From NCBI RefSeq assembly GCF_003693265.1, contig NZ_RDRE01000001.1:248001-312000 (forward strand): a stretch of DNA of 64,000 nucleotides. The letters run 5' to 3'. Below the pieces are notes generated by a model. That model was given only the letters and a program-made list of their open reading frames with translations, made no database searches and was not told where the DNA came from. Below, piece after piece: positions 8,587-16,702 of the stretch. The stretch comes from Corynebacterium gottingense. Lineage in GTDB: Bacteria; Actinomycetota; Actinomycetes; Mycobacteriales; Mycobacteriaceae. The number at the start of each line of letters is the position of its first letter. Within the stretch, counting starts at the first letter, position 1. Made by a program: the position numbers and the translations under genes.

Positions 8587-9426
8587 GTGTTTGTAAAGAA
8601 ACGGTCACTTCCCGCGCTTGCGCTTTGCGTTGCCGCAGCGCTCGCGCCCTTTCCGCACGCGGGTGCCGCGGCGGTTGCGGCCCCCGACTACCAGGTAAAA
8701 CTCCGCCTGAGTGATACCGCCGTCGGCGCGGACGGCGCACCGTCCGCGCAATTCCGCTCCTTCTTCGACGTCCGTGAATCCTCTGGGGCGGAGCAGTCAG
8801 TGTACTTCGACACCGCCGACGGACTCCTGGCCAACCACGGGTGGACGGCGCGCCTGCGATACAAGGACGGCGCGCAGGGATACGACGTGACGTATAAATA
8901 TCGCCTGCCACTCGAGGGCAATTCGGTGTCCTCCGAAAGCGTCGGTGCCGGGCTGGAGGAGGCCCGCAAGCAGAACTTTGACGCGTCGGACACCAACTAC
9001 GCGGCGCAAGTGAACGCGAGCTACGCGACGTCGACGCTGGACTTCAGCACCAAGAAGAGCGCGGCGTGCGTGACTGCGCAGTGCGAGATTCCGTCTGCCG
9101 ATAAGGCCGTGGCAATTGTGAAGGACCTGGAACCCGGGAAGTTTGCAAAGGCGACCGGCACTACGCTGGCGGCGTCGGACCTCAAGATGACGCAGACCGT
9201 CGAGCAGCGTACGTGGCGCGTCGAGATCGGCGGCGTGAAGACGGATCTGGAGATCGCCACATTCGGCGGCCAGGTGTGGGCCGAGATCTCCGAGGAGGAG
9301 ACCTCCCGCAAGGACGCGGTGCGCAAACGCGACACACTAGTTGCGGAGCTGGACCGGGCAGGCCTGCTCGTGCACGAGGACGCATTTAAGACCGGCAACG
9401 TGATTGAAAGCGGGTGGCAGCAGTGA
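8587..9426 (+). CDS. Exported CYTH-like protein
   Basis: A 279-residue protein with a signal peptide (KKR, then a hydrophobic stretch, cleavage probably after an Ala near 30). The middle resembles a CYTH domain: an acidic and basic strand pattern with VYFDTADGLLANHGWTARLR and YDVTYKYR, and late acidic residues in TDLEIA and AEISEEE. CYTH enzymes bind triphosphate or polyphosphate groups in a tunnel of basic and acidic residues. An exported version is unusual. The GTG at 8587 is preferred over the ATG at 8569 on signal-peptide shape and promoter spacing. The stop overlaps the ABC ATPase start (GTGA), tying the protein to the importer. Confidence 0.65.
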   Translation: MFVKKRSLPALALCVAAALAPFPHAGAAAVAAPDYQVKLRLSDTAVGADGAPSAQFRSFFDVRESSGAEQSVYFDTADGLLANHGWTARLRYKDGAQGYDVTYKYRLPLEGNSVSSESVGAGLEEARKQNFDASDTNYAAQVNASYATSTLDFSTKKSAACVTAQCEIPSADKAVAIVKDLEPGKFAKATGTTLAASDLKMTQTVEQRTWRVEIGGVKTDLEIATFGGQVWAEISEEETSRKDAVRKRDTLVAELDRAGLLVHEDAFKTGNVIESGWQQ

Positions 9427-10403
9427 CGACGGCGCAGGTCGAATTGGACAGCGTGCGGCGGGAGTTTCCTGACGGGACGGGGTTGCACGCGACGTCGATA
9501 AGCATTGCGAAGGGCGAGTTCGTCTCCATCCTCGGGCCCTCTGGCTGCGGCAAGTCCACGATGCTGCGCTGCATCGCGGGGCTGGAGACGCCGGATGCCG
9601 GCACGATCACGTTTGCCGGGCGCGAGGTGTTCGGGCCGAAGACGAACACCCCGGTGAACAAGCGCAACCTGTCGATGGTGTTCCAGGACCTGGCGCTGTG
9701 GCCGCACATGACCGTGGCGAAGAACGTGGAGTTCCCGCTGACCACGGGGGCCGCGAAGGTGGACGCGAAGGAGCGCGAGCGCCGCGTGGCGGAGGCCATG
9801 GAGATGGTCAATATTGCCTCGAAGGCGGACCAGCGGCCGAACGAGCTGTCCGGCGGGCAGCAGCAGCGCGTGGCGATCGCGCGTGCGCTGGTGTCGCAGC
9901 CCGACCTGCTGCTCATGGACGAGCCGCTGTCCGCGCTGGACGCGGCGCTGCGCACCCAGATCCGCAGCGAACTCACCCGGCTGGCGTACGACCTGGACCT
10001 CACCGTCATTTACGTCACGCACGACCAGGCCGAGGCGCTGGCCATGTCGGACCGCGTCGCCGTGATGAACGAGGGCGAGGTCCGTCAGTTCGCCGCGCCG
10101 GTGGAACTCTACGACCACCCGGCGGACTCGTTCGTCGCCGGGTTCGTCGGCGTGACCAACACGCACGACACGCTACCGGACAACCGACCCGAAAACGTGC
10201 AGGTCACGGTGCTGGATGATGGAAAGCGCCCGGAATCGCTTCCGGAGAACTCCGTCATTGGCGAGGTCGTCGAGCGGCAGTACACCGGCGGGCGGTACGA
10301 GATCCGCTGCCTGGTGGACGGCGCCCCCGAGCCGTGGCTCGCCTACACCCGCGCGCCGATCGGGCGCGGGGATACCGTCCTGCTGACGGTGACCACACCG
10401 TAA
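9423..10403 (+). CDS. ABC importer ATPase (iron/phosphonate/thiamine-type family)
   Basis: A 326-residue ATPase. Walker A is GPSGCGKST, the signature is LSGGQQQR, Walker B is LLLMDEP, the H-loop His is in YVTHD, and a C-terminal TOBE-like domain covers about 235-326. The family includes FbpC (ferric iron), PotA and 2-aminoethylphosphonate transporters, so the substrate cannot be fixed from sequence. GTG 9423 is chosen over GTG 9414 because it overlaps the upstream stop as GTGA. The sequence ACG TCG ATA AGC near the start uses the rare Ile codon ATA inside a CGTCGATAAGC copy. Confidence 0.88.
   Translation: MTTAQVELDSVRREFPDGTGLHATSISIAKGEFVSILGPSGCGKSTMLRCIAGLETPDAGTITFAGREVFGPKTNTPVNKRNLSMVFQDLALWPHMTVAKNVEFPLTTGAAKVDAKERERRVAEAMEMVNIASKADQRPNELSGGQQQRVAIARALVSQPDLLLMDEPLSALDAALRTQIRSELTRLAYDLDLTVIYVTHDQAEALAMSDRVAVMNEGEVRQFAAPVELYDHPADSFVAGFVGVTNTHDTLPDNRPENVQVTVLDDGKRPESLPENSVIGEVVERQYTGGRYEIRCLVDGAPEPWLAYTRAPIGRGDTVLLTVTTP
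9493..9503 (+). repeat. CGTCGATAAGC word, copy 3
   Basis: Inside the ABC ATPase gene, read as Ser-Ile-Ser (TCG ATA AGC) with a rare ATA codon. Confidence 0.9.
9494..9494. other. Rare-codon marker within copy 3
   Basis: The ATA at 9498-9500 is out of keeping with the strong ATC preference of the surrounding GC-rich genes, which suggests the DNA word rather than the protein is under selection. Confidence 0.4.
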
Positions 10404-10476
10404 CCACCCGTCATCACGTCCTCCTCCTGGGCCGACCGGCCTGCGAGCACTGAACAAGAACTTTTAGGAGACAACA

Positions 10477-11547
10477 ATGAAGAAGATTGCTGCCGCCATC
10501 GTCGGCCTGACCGCAGCGCTCACCATGACCGCCTGCGGTTCCGTCGAGTCCGCCGACAACGCGGAATCCACCGGCTCCGAAGGCGCCTCCGAGAGCCAGG
10601 CCGTATCCGCCGAGAAGTGGGAGGCCCCGGAAGGCCTCTCCGGTGAGCTGGACTACTACTCCGCGAACCCGCAGGGGCTTACCGACGCCCTCGTCGAAGC
10701 CTTCGAGGAACGCACCGATGTGAAGGTCAACGTATTCGCCGACACCACCGGCAAGATCACCGCCAAGCTCAAGGCGGAGGAAGCGAACCCGCAGGCCGAC
10801 GTGGTCTACCTGGCGTCCTGGAAGGCGGCCGCGAAGCAGGCAGAGGCCGGCGCGCTCGAGGCGTACAAGCCCGCCAACATTGAGAACTCCAACCCGAAGT
10901 GGAACGCGCAGGACGACACCTTCCACGGCCGCGACGGCTCCGCGCTGACCCTGGTGGCCAACACCGACGTCATCGACGAGGCCCCGACCGACTGGGAGGA
11001 CCTGGCCGACCCGAAGTACAAGGACATGGTCATCATGCCTGACCCGCGTGAGTCCGGCACCGCCGCCGACCTGCTCGCCGCCATGGTTGCAGAGTGGGGC
11101 GAGGACAAGACCTGGGAGCTCTTTGACAAGCTGTTTGACAACGGCATGATCGTCGAGGGCGCCAACGGCCCGGCGCTGGACAAGGTCACCTCCGGCTCCA
11201 AGGGCATCGTGCTCGGCGGCGTGGACTACTCCGCGTACTCCAAGAAGGACAAGGGCGAGGCGTTGGAGATCAGCCTGCCGCTGTCCGGCACCACGGTCTC
11301 CCCGCGCCCGGTGATGATCATGAAGACCTCCGACAACAAGGAGGCAGCACAGGCCTTCGTCGACTTCATGTTCTCCGAGGAAGCGCAGCAGATCTCCGCG
11401 TCCAAGTACATGATCCCGGCGAACCCGGAGGTCGAGCCGAAGGAAAGCCCGAAGCTGGACGAGATCACGCAGATCTCGGACGACTGGGAGGCCATCTCCG
11501 CTGAGTCCAAGAACGTTCGCGAGCAGTTCGCCGAGCGTTACCTGTAA
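10477..11547 (+). CDS. ABC importer substrate-binding lipoprotein (FbpA-like)
   Basis: A 356-residue lipoprotein. KK, a hydrophobic segment and the lipobox TMTAC give a lipid-anchored Cys near 20, followed by a Ser/Glu-rich spacer. The mature part has the extracellular binding-protein pattern of the FbpA/PotD/AfuA group (YYSANPQG near the start, then DVVYLASWKAA and PDPRESGTAADLL). In true ferric-binding FbpA two adjacent Tyr bind the metal. No obvious YY pair was found late in this protein, so iron is only one possibility. A strong AGGAG lies 7 nt upstream of the ATG, 73 nt after the ATPase gene. Confidence 0.85.
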   Translation: MKKIAAAIVGLTAALTMTACGSVESADNAESTGSEGASESQAVSAEKWEAPEGLSGELDYYSANPQGLTDALVEAFEERTDVKVNVFADTTGKITAKLKAEEANPQADVVYLASWKAAAKQAEAGALEAYKPANIENSNPKWNAQDDTFHGRDGSALTLVANTDVIDEAPTDWEDLADPKYKDMVIMPDPRESGTAADLLAAMVAEWGEDKTWELFDKLFDNGMIVEGANGPALDKVTSGSKGIVLGGVDYSAYSKKDKGEALEISLPLSGTTVSPRPVMIMKTSDNKEAAQAFVDFMFSEEAQQISASKYMIPANPEVEPKESPKLDEITQISDDWEAISAESKNVREQFAERYL

Positions 11548-11598
11548 CACCCACCCGCGGCGCGACTGGCGCCGCCTGCGCGAGGAGCGAGGAAGTAC

Positions 11599-13353
11599 GT
11601 GACGACCTTGAACACGGGAACGCCGGGAACGCCGCTGGCCGAGCCGGGAACGCTGTCGGCCGAGCCAGGAAGCAACAACGCGCGGGCGGGGCGGCGCCCG
11701 GGGCGTAACACCAGGCGGGGCAACGGCCCCGGCATCTACGTGGTGCTGCTCCTTCTCCTCGTCCTCGTCGCTGCCCCGCTGCTCTCCGTGCTGGTCACCG
11801 CGGTGACCGGCTACCGCGATGAGCCGTCCGCGCTAGGCGAGCTGGTCGAGCCCGGCATGCTCAAGGTCCTGGGTAACACGATTGTGCTCTCGCTCATCGT
11901 CGTCCTCTTCGCCACGCTCTTCGCCGCCCCACTCGCCCTGTTCCGCGCCTGGACCCCCATGCGCAAGGCGGGCTGGGTGGAGGTGCTCATCATGGTGCCG
12001 TTCATGACCCCGCCGTTCGCCGCGGCGATGGCGTGGATGGACTTCACCCGCGTGCGCGGCGTGGCCGACATGCTGCTCGGCGAGACGCTCGGCGGGTTCG
12101 CCCACGACGCCATCTACTCCGTCTGGGGCATGGGCTTCATCATGGCGGCGGAGCTCTTCCCGTTCCTCTACCTCATCCTGCGCAACTGCTTCGAGGGCAT
12201 CCCCGCCTCGCAGCTGGAGATGGCGCAGGTGGCGGGCGCGTCCCGCTGGCAGCAGTTCACCCGCATCATCGCGCCGATGGTGGTCGGCCCGTACTCGTTG
12301 GGCGCGCTCATCGTCTTTATCAAGGCGGCCGGCGAGTTCGGCACGCCGGTGACGCTGGGTAACGCAATCGGCTACAAGGTGCTCGTGTCCTCGATCTACG
12401 AGGACGTGACCATCGACCCCCTCAGCTTCAGCAGCGCGGCCGCGACCTCGTCCGTGCTGTTCGCCCTCGGCGTCACGGCGTGGGCCATCCAGCAGTGGGC
12501 GAGCCGGAAAGACCTCACCGGAGGGGGAAGGGCGTCGCGGCCGGTGCGGCTGCGGGCGTCGAAAAGCGCAATGGCCCTCGCGTGGGTCTACAGCATGGTG
12601 GTGTTTGCCCTGTCCGTATTCATCCCGTACATCTCCATCATCCTGGCGGCGATGACGATCCTGCGGTCCAAGGCGCCGACGCCGAACAACCTCACGTTTG
12701 ACTACTTCGCAATCGTGCTGTCCATGCCGTCTGCGCAGGAGGCGCTCACCCGCTCGATCGTGCTCGGCGCGATCGGCGCGACGACCGCGGTGCTGGTCGC
12801 CCTCGCGATCACGCTGCTGACCATGCGGCGCTCCACTATCGTGGCAAAGCTCACCGACTTCCTCGCCGTCGCCCCCGACACCGTGCCCGGCATCGTCCTG
12901 GCCATCGGCTTTATCCTCCTGTGGAACTCGCCCAACCTGCCGTGGACGCCGTACGGCACCCAGATCATCCTGGTCATGGCGTTTACCGTACTGTTTACGC
13001 CGATGGCGGTGCAGAACGTGAAGACGTCCGCGGCATCCATGTCGCCGACCATGCTGGAGGCCGCCGCGATCTGCGGCGCCACCCCGGCGCAAACTTTCAC
13101 CCGCGTCACCGTGCCTCTGCTCGCGCCCGGCCTGTTCGCCGGCTGGCTGCTCGCCTTCTTCGTGGGCATTCGTGAGCTGGTCATGTCCTCGCTGATCCGC
13201 CCGAGCAACATCAACCTGCTCGCGCCGTGGATCATGAACCAGTACGACCAGGGCCACCGCGCCGAAGCGATGGCGATGACGCTCATCGGCGTCGGCACCT
13301 CCACGCTCGTGCTCGTGCTCGTGCGCTGGTGGCAGTCCCGCCACGCGCGTTAA
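11599..13353 (+). CDS. ABC importer permease, fused double-domain (FbpB-like)
   Basis: A 584-residue permease with about twelve membrane segments. It is a tandem fusion of two binding-protein-dependent permease units. The EAA-type loops are visible twice: EMAQVAGASRWQQFTRI near residue 212 and EAAAICGATPAQTFTRV near 485. The cytosolic N-terminus is a Gly/Pro/Glu-rich tail built from short DNA repeats (about 11621-11672). It starts at a GTG with GGAG and GGAA upstream, 51 nt after the binding protein. Together with the preceding two genes it makes a complete importer. Confidence 0.88.
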   Translation: MTTLNTGTPGTPLAEPGTLSAEPGSNNARAGRRPGRNTRRGNGPGIYVVLLLLLVLVAAPLLSVLVTAVTGYRDEPSALGELVEPGMLKVLGNTIVLSLIVVLFATLFAAPLALFRAWTPMRKAGWVEVLIMVPFMTPPFAAAMAWMDFTRVRGVADMLLGETLGGFAHDAIYSVWGMGFIMAAELFPFLYLILRNCFEGIPASQLEMAQVAGASRWQQFTRIIAPMVVGPYSLGALIVFIKAAGEFGTPVTLGNAIGYKVLVSSIYEDVTIDPLSFSSAAATSSVLFALGVTAWAIQQWASRKDLTGGGRASRPVRLRASKSAMALAWVYSMVVFALSVFIPYISIILAAMTILRSKAPTPNNLTFDYFAIVLSMPSAQEALTRSIVLGAIGATTAVLVALAITLLTMRRSTIVAKLTDFLAVAPDTVPGIVLAIGFILLWNSPNLPWTPYGTQIILVMAFTVLFTPMAVQNVKTSAASMSPTMLEAAAICGATPAQTFTRVTVPLLAPGLFAGWLLAFFVGIRELVMSSLIRPSNINLLAPWIMNQYDQGHRAEAMAMTLIGVGTSTLVLVLVRWWQSRHAR

Positions 13354-13356
13354 CCT
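13351..13356 (+). promoter_or_regulatory. -10 box TAACCT of a leaderless gene
   Basis: The box includes the TAA stop of the permease gene and lies 6 nt before the ATG at 13363. This would be an internal promoter at the end of the importer operon. Confidence 0.35.
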
Positions 13357-13362
13357 GGTCCA

Positions 13363-14016
13363 ATGACCGCTCCGATCCTCGTCCTTGCAGACATCCACCT
13401 CGGCCGCCCGCAAACTGGCACGAAGAAGACCGGCCCCGGCATCGAGTGGGCGCTGGGCGCGCTGCGTCGCGGGGCGCAGGCAGGGGCTGCGCACTTTGTG
13501 ATGCTCGGCGACGTCATCGACCGCTCCCGCTTCACCAGCGCCACCTTCGGCGAGGTCACGCGCTTCTTCGCCCGCGCCCTCGAGCTGTTCGACACCACCG
13601 TCTTCATCGCCGGCAACCACGACGTCCACCACGACCTCTCCGCAGTGATCCCGCCAGGTGTCGCTGTGGCGGGCACGCGGCCGCAGACGATCCGCGCGGG
13701 CGGGTGGGCGCTGCACACCGCCGCCGTTGAGGTGGACCGCGACCCGCGCCGATTGGTGCCGTCGTTTCCTTCGCGTATCAGCGGCGCGCCCAACCTCGGC
13801 CTCCTCCACACCTCCGTCACCGGCGAATACTCCAACAACGCCTGCTTGCCCTGCGACGTTGAGGAGCTCGAGACGCGAGGCTACGACGCTTGGGCGCTCG
13901 GCCACGTGCACCAGCGGATCGAGCTGGACGCGGCCGTGCCCGTCGGCTGGGTGGGTATGGGGCGCGGGCTCATCGCCACGCTTGACGACGCCCACGTGAC
14001 CCTCCGCGACCTCTGA
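13363..14016 (+). CDS. Metallophosphoesterase (calcineurin-like)
   Basis: A 217-residue protein with the full metallophosphoesterase set: DIHLG near residue 9, GDVID near 50, GNHD near 86, LLHTS near 146 and GHVH near 185. These bind two metal ions. Spacing and small size resemble the nuclease domain of SbcD-like or YfcE-like enzymes, but the SbcD capping domain is absent. It begins 9 nt after the importer permease and so may belong to that operon. It has no signal peptide. It converges with metX 7 nt away. Confidence 0.85.
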   Translation: MTAPILVLADIHLGRPQTGTKKTGPGIEWALGALRRGAQAGAAHFVMLGDVIDRSRFTSATFGEVTRFFARALELFDTTVFIAGNHDVHHDLSAVIPPGVAVAGTRPQTIRAGGWALHTAAVEVDRDPRRLVPSFPSRISGAPNLGLLHTSVTGEYSNNACLPCDVEELETRGYDAWALGHVHQRIELDAAVPVGWVGMGRGLIATLDDAHVTLRDL

Positions 14017-14023
14017 GTTTTTC

Positions 14024-15169
14024 CTAGATGTCGTAGTCGCCGCGGGCGGCCGCGATGTCGTGCGCGGACGGGGCCTCGCGGGTCAGCGCGATGAAGTTGC
14101 GCAGGACGCGGTCCATCTGGCGCGCCTCGACGAGGAACGCGTCGTGGCCGACGGGCGAGGACAGCTTCGACATCGCGAGCAGGTTGCCCAGGTTGCGGGA
14201 GAGGTGTTCCTGCTGGTGGTAGGGGTAGAGAATGTCGGTGTCAACGCCCACGATCATTGTGGGCACGGTTGATGAGGCCAGCGCCTTGTTCAGTCCGCCG
14301 CGCCCGCGGCCCACGTCGTGGCGGTTGAGGGCCTCGGTGAGGGTGACGTAGGAGGCGGCGTCGAAACGCTCGGTGAGCTTGCGGCCCTGGTGCTCCAGGT
14401 ACGACTGGACGGCGAAGCGCTCGCCGTCCTCGCGGTAGGTGCCGAGCGGATTTTCGCCAGGCTGGGCGGAGGTGCCGAAGCGCTCGTCGATCTCCAGCTC
14501 GCCGCGGTAGGTGAGGTGTGCCAGGCGGCGGGCGGCTGCCAGGCCCGCATCAGGTGCGCGACCCGTGCCGTGGTAGTTCCCGCCCTGCCAGTCCGGGTCC
14601 TGCGTGATCGAGGTGATCTGCGCCGTCTGGATCCCAATCTGCCACGCGCTTGCGCGCGCGGAGACGGCAATCACCAGCGCGTAGTCCACCTGCTCCGGGT
14701 AAAGCAGCGTCCATTCCAGCGCGCGGGCGCCGCCCATCGAGCCGCCCAGGATCGCGTGCACGCGCGAGATACCCAGGGCTTCGAGGAAGCGGTGCTCGGC
14801 CAGCACCATGTCGCGGATGGAGACGGCAGGGAAGCGGGAGCCCCACACTCCGGTGCCGCCCGGGTAGGGGGACGCCGGACCCGTCGACCCGTAACAGGAG
14901 CCGAGGGCGTTGGTGCAGATCACGCACCACTCGTCGGTGTCCAGCGCCTTGCCGGGGCCGATCGCTTCGCACCACCAGTCGGAGGCGTCCGGGTCGCCGG
15001 TCAGTGCGTGCTCGACAAGCAGGATGTTGTTGGTGCCGTTGGGGTCACCGGCCGGCTCGCCCCATCGTCGGTAAGCAATTTGCGCCTCGTCGATCTGGGC
15101 GCCTGCCTCGGTGCGGAGGGTGCTGATGTCGACGGTGGCGAGCTGGCCCTCGGGGGCGAGTGTGAGCAT
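14024..15169 (-). CDS. metX: Homoserine O-acetyltransferase
   Basis: A 381-residue alpha/beta hydrolase-fold acyltransferase. It moves acetyl from acetyl-CoA to homoserine, the first committed step to methionine. The nucleophile Ser is in GGSMGG, the acid Asp in GVDTDIL and the His in GHDAFL near the C-terminus. Length equals the family norm. It lies 9 nt downstream of metY, so the two form a metY-metX operon with the sulfhydrylase using the acetylated product. The ribosome-binding site is weak (GGCGGA). Confidence 0.95.
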   Translation of the reverse strand: MLTLAPEGQLATVDISTLRTEAGAQIDEAQIAYRRWGEPAGDPNGTNNILLVEHALTGDPDASDWWCEAIGPGKALDTDEWCVICTNALGSCYGSTGPASPYPGGTGVWGSRFPAVSIRDMVLAEHRFLEALGISRVHAILGGSMGGARALEWTLLYPEQVDYALVIAVSARASAWQIGIQTAQITSITQDPDWQGGNYHGTGRAPDAGLAAARRLAHLTYRGELEIDERFGTSAQPGENPLGTYREDGERFAVQSYLEHQGRKLTERFDAASYVTLTEALNRHDVGRGRGGLNKALASSTVPTMIVGVDTDILYPYHQQEHLSRNLGNLLAMSKLSSPVGHDAFLVEARQMDRVLRNFIALTREAPSAHDIAAARGDYDI

Positions 15170-15178
15170 GGGGTCCGC

Positions 15179-16501
15179 CTAGATCGCCGCGAATCCGCGC
15201 TTGAGGTCGTCGATGATGTCGTTGATGTCCTCGATACCTACGGACAGGCGGACCGTGGCCTGGCTGATGCCGGCGCGCTTGAGCCCCTCCGCGTTGGACT
15301 GCGAGTGGGTGGTGGAGGCCGGGTGGACCACCAGGGAGCGCACGTCGCCGATGTTGGCCAGGTTGGAGTGGAGCTTGAGGGCGTCGATAAACGCCCAGGC
15401 CTTGATGCGATCGTCCGGGTCGCCCGCGACCTCAAACGAGAGCACGGAGCCAGTGTGAGCGAGGCCGAGCTTGTCCTTGACAGCCCTGTACGGGGAATCC
15501 GGCAGGCCGGCGTAGTTGACCTTCGCCACCTTGTCGTGGTTGGCCAGGAACTCGGCGACCGCAGCAGCGTTCTCGTTGTGCTTGTTCACGCGCAACTGGA
15601 GGGTGTCCAGGCCCTGCAGCGCGACCCACGCGTTGAACGGGGAGATCGCGGCGCCCGTGTCGCGCAGCAGACCAGCGCGGGCCTTGAGTGCGAACGCGGG
15701 CGCGCCCAGGTCGGCGTACTTCAGGCCGTGGTAGGCCGGGTCCGGGGTGGTGAAGTAGGGGAAGACGTCCTCGCCGTCGCGCTGGACGGTCCAGTCGAAG
15801 GAGCCGCCGTCGATGATCGCGCCGCCGATGGCCGCGCCGTTGCCCGTGTAGAACTTGGTGGTTGAGACCACGACGACGTCCGCGCCCAGCTCGATCGGGC
15901 GCACGAGCGCGGCGGTGGCCATGGTGTTGTCCACGATCAGCGGGACCTGGTTGGCGTGCGCAACCTCGGCCACCGCCGGGATGTCCAGGATGTCCGCGAT
16001 CGGGTTGCCGAAGGTCTCGCCGTAGAAGGCCTTGGTGTTGGGGGTGACGGCGGCTTGCCAGCTGGCCGGGTCATCCGGGTTGTCCACGAAGGTGACATTG
16101 ATGCCCAGGCGCGGCAGCGTGACCTGGAAAAGCGTCTCGGTGCCGCCGTAGAGGCGCGGGGAGGTAACGATGTGGTCGCCGGCCGAGGCGAGGTTGAGGA
16201 TCGCGGCGGTCTCCGCGGCCATGCCGGAGGCGAAAGCGACGGCGGCGACGCCGCCCTCCAGGGAAGCGAGGCGATCCTCCAGCGCCTGCTGGGTGGGGTT
16301 TGTCAGGCGTGTGTAAATCGGGCCCGCGTCCGAGAGGTTAAAGCGGTTCTCCGCGTGCTGCGCGTCGTCGAAGACGTAGCTGGTGGTCATGTAAATCGGC
16401 TGGTTGCGCGCGCCGGTATCGGAGTCGACGGGCTGGCCTGCGTGGATGGAGCGGGTGGCGAAGGCCCACTCGTTGGCGTTGGAGTTGTCGTAGTTGCTCA
16501 T
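15179..16501 (-). CDS. metY: O-acetylhomoserine sulfhydrylase
   Basis: A 440-residue PLP enzyme of the Cys/Met metabolism family. It condenses O-acetylhomoserine with sulfide to homocysteine. The PLP lysine is in VSTTKFYTGNG near residue 212, the phosphate-binding Ser/Gly in FASGMAAET near 95, and Tyr/Arg in YTRLTNPT near 64. The direct-sulfhydrylation length (about 430-440) separates it from the shorter MetB. It is transcribed with metX. A half-conserved McbR-like box lies in its promoter region. A near-copy of the 11-mer (CGTCGATAAAC) lies at 15382. Confidence 0.95.
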   Translation of the reverse strand: MSNYDNSNANEWAFATRSIHAGQPVDSDTGARNQPIYMTTSYVFDDAQHAENRFNLSDAGPIYTRLTNPTQQALEDRLASLEGGVAAVAFASGMAAETAAILNLASAGDHIVTSPRLYGGTETLFQVTLPRLGINVTFVDNPDDPASWQAAVTPNTKAFYGETFGNPIADILDIPAVAEVAHANQVPLIVDNTMATAALVRPIELGADVVVVSTTKFYTGNGAAIGGAIIDGGSFDWTVQRDGEDVFPYFTTPDPAYHGLKYADLGAPAFALKARAGLLRDTGAAISPFNAWVALQGLDTLQLRVNKHNENAAAVAEFLANHDKVAKVNYAGLPDSPYRAVKDKLGLAHTGSVLSFEVAGDPDDRIKAWAFIDALKLHSNLANIGDVRSLVVHPASTTHSQSNAEGLKRAGISQATVRLSVGIEDINDIIDDLKRGFAAI

Positions 16502-16534
16502 GGCCCCTGACCGTAACGCGCGGTCGGTCCGTTG

Positions 16535-16550
16535 TGTACCAAGCTGTCTA
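16535..16550 (-). promoter_or_regulatory. McbR-like operator candidate upstream of metY
   Basis: TGTAC-N6-GTCTA keeps one perfect half of the McbR motif TAGAC-N6-GTCTA and three of five bases of the other half. Position 34 nt upstream of the metY start fits repression by the methionine regulator. Inferred from the known C. glutamicum motif. Confidence 0.4.
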
Positions 16551-16632
16551 TTTTGCGTGTTAAACGGCTGAATAAAATTGGGGTGGTTTGCCCAGCTCGT
16601 GAGAGTGTGATGTGCGTTGTGGTGAGCGGGGA

Positions 16633-16648
16633 TGTGATCTGGGTTACA
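16633..16648 (+). promoter_or_regulatory. GlxR-like (CRP-family) site upstream of ppc
   Basis: TGTGA-N6-TTACA matches the corynebacterial GlxR consensus TGTGA-N6-TCACA with one mismatch. It overlaps a possible -10 (TACATT, 16645-16650), which would suggest repression of ppc by cAMP-GlxR. A GGTGT-N5-ACACC palindrome follows at 16655-16669. Confidence 0.45.
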
Positions 16649-16702
16649 TTAGGTGGTGTGCTGGACACCGCTTAAGAATTCGAAGCTGTAAGGAGACACC
16701 AC

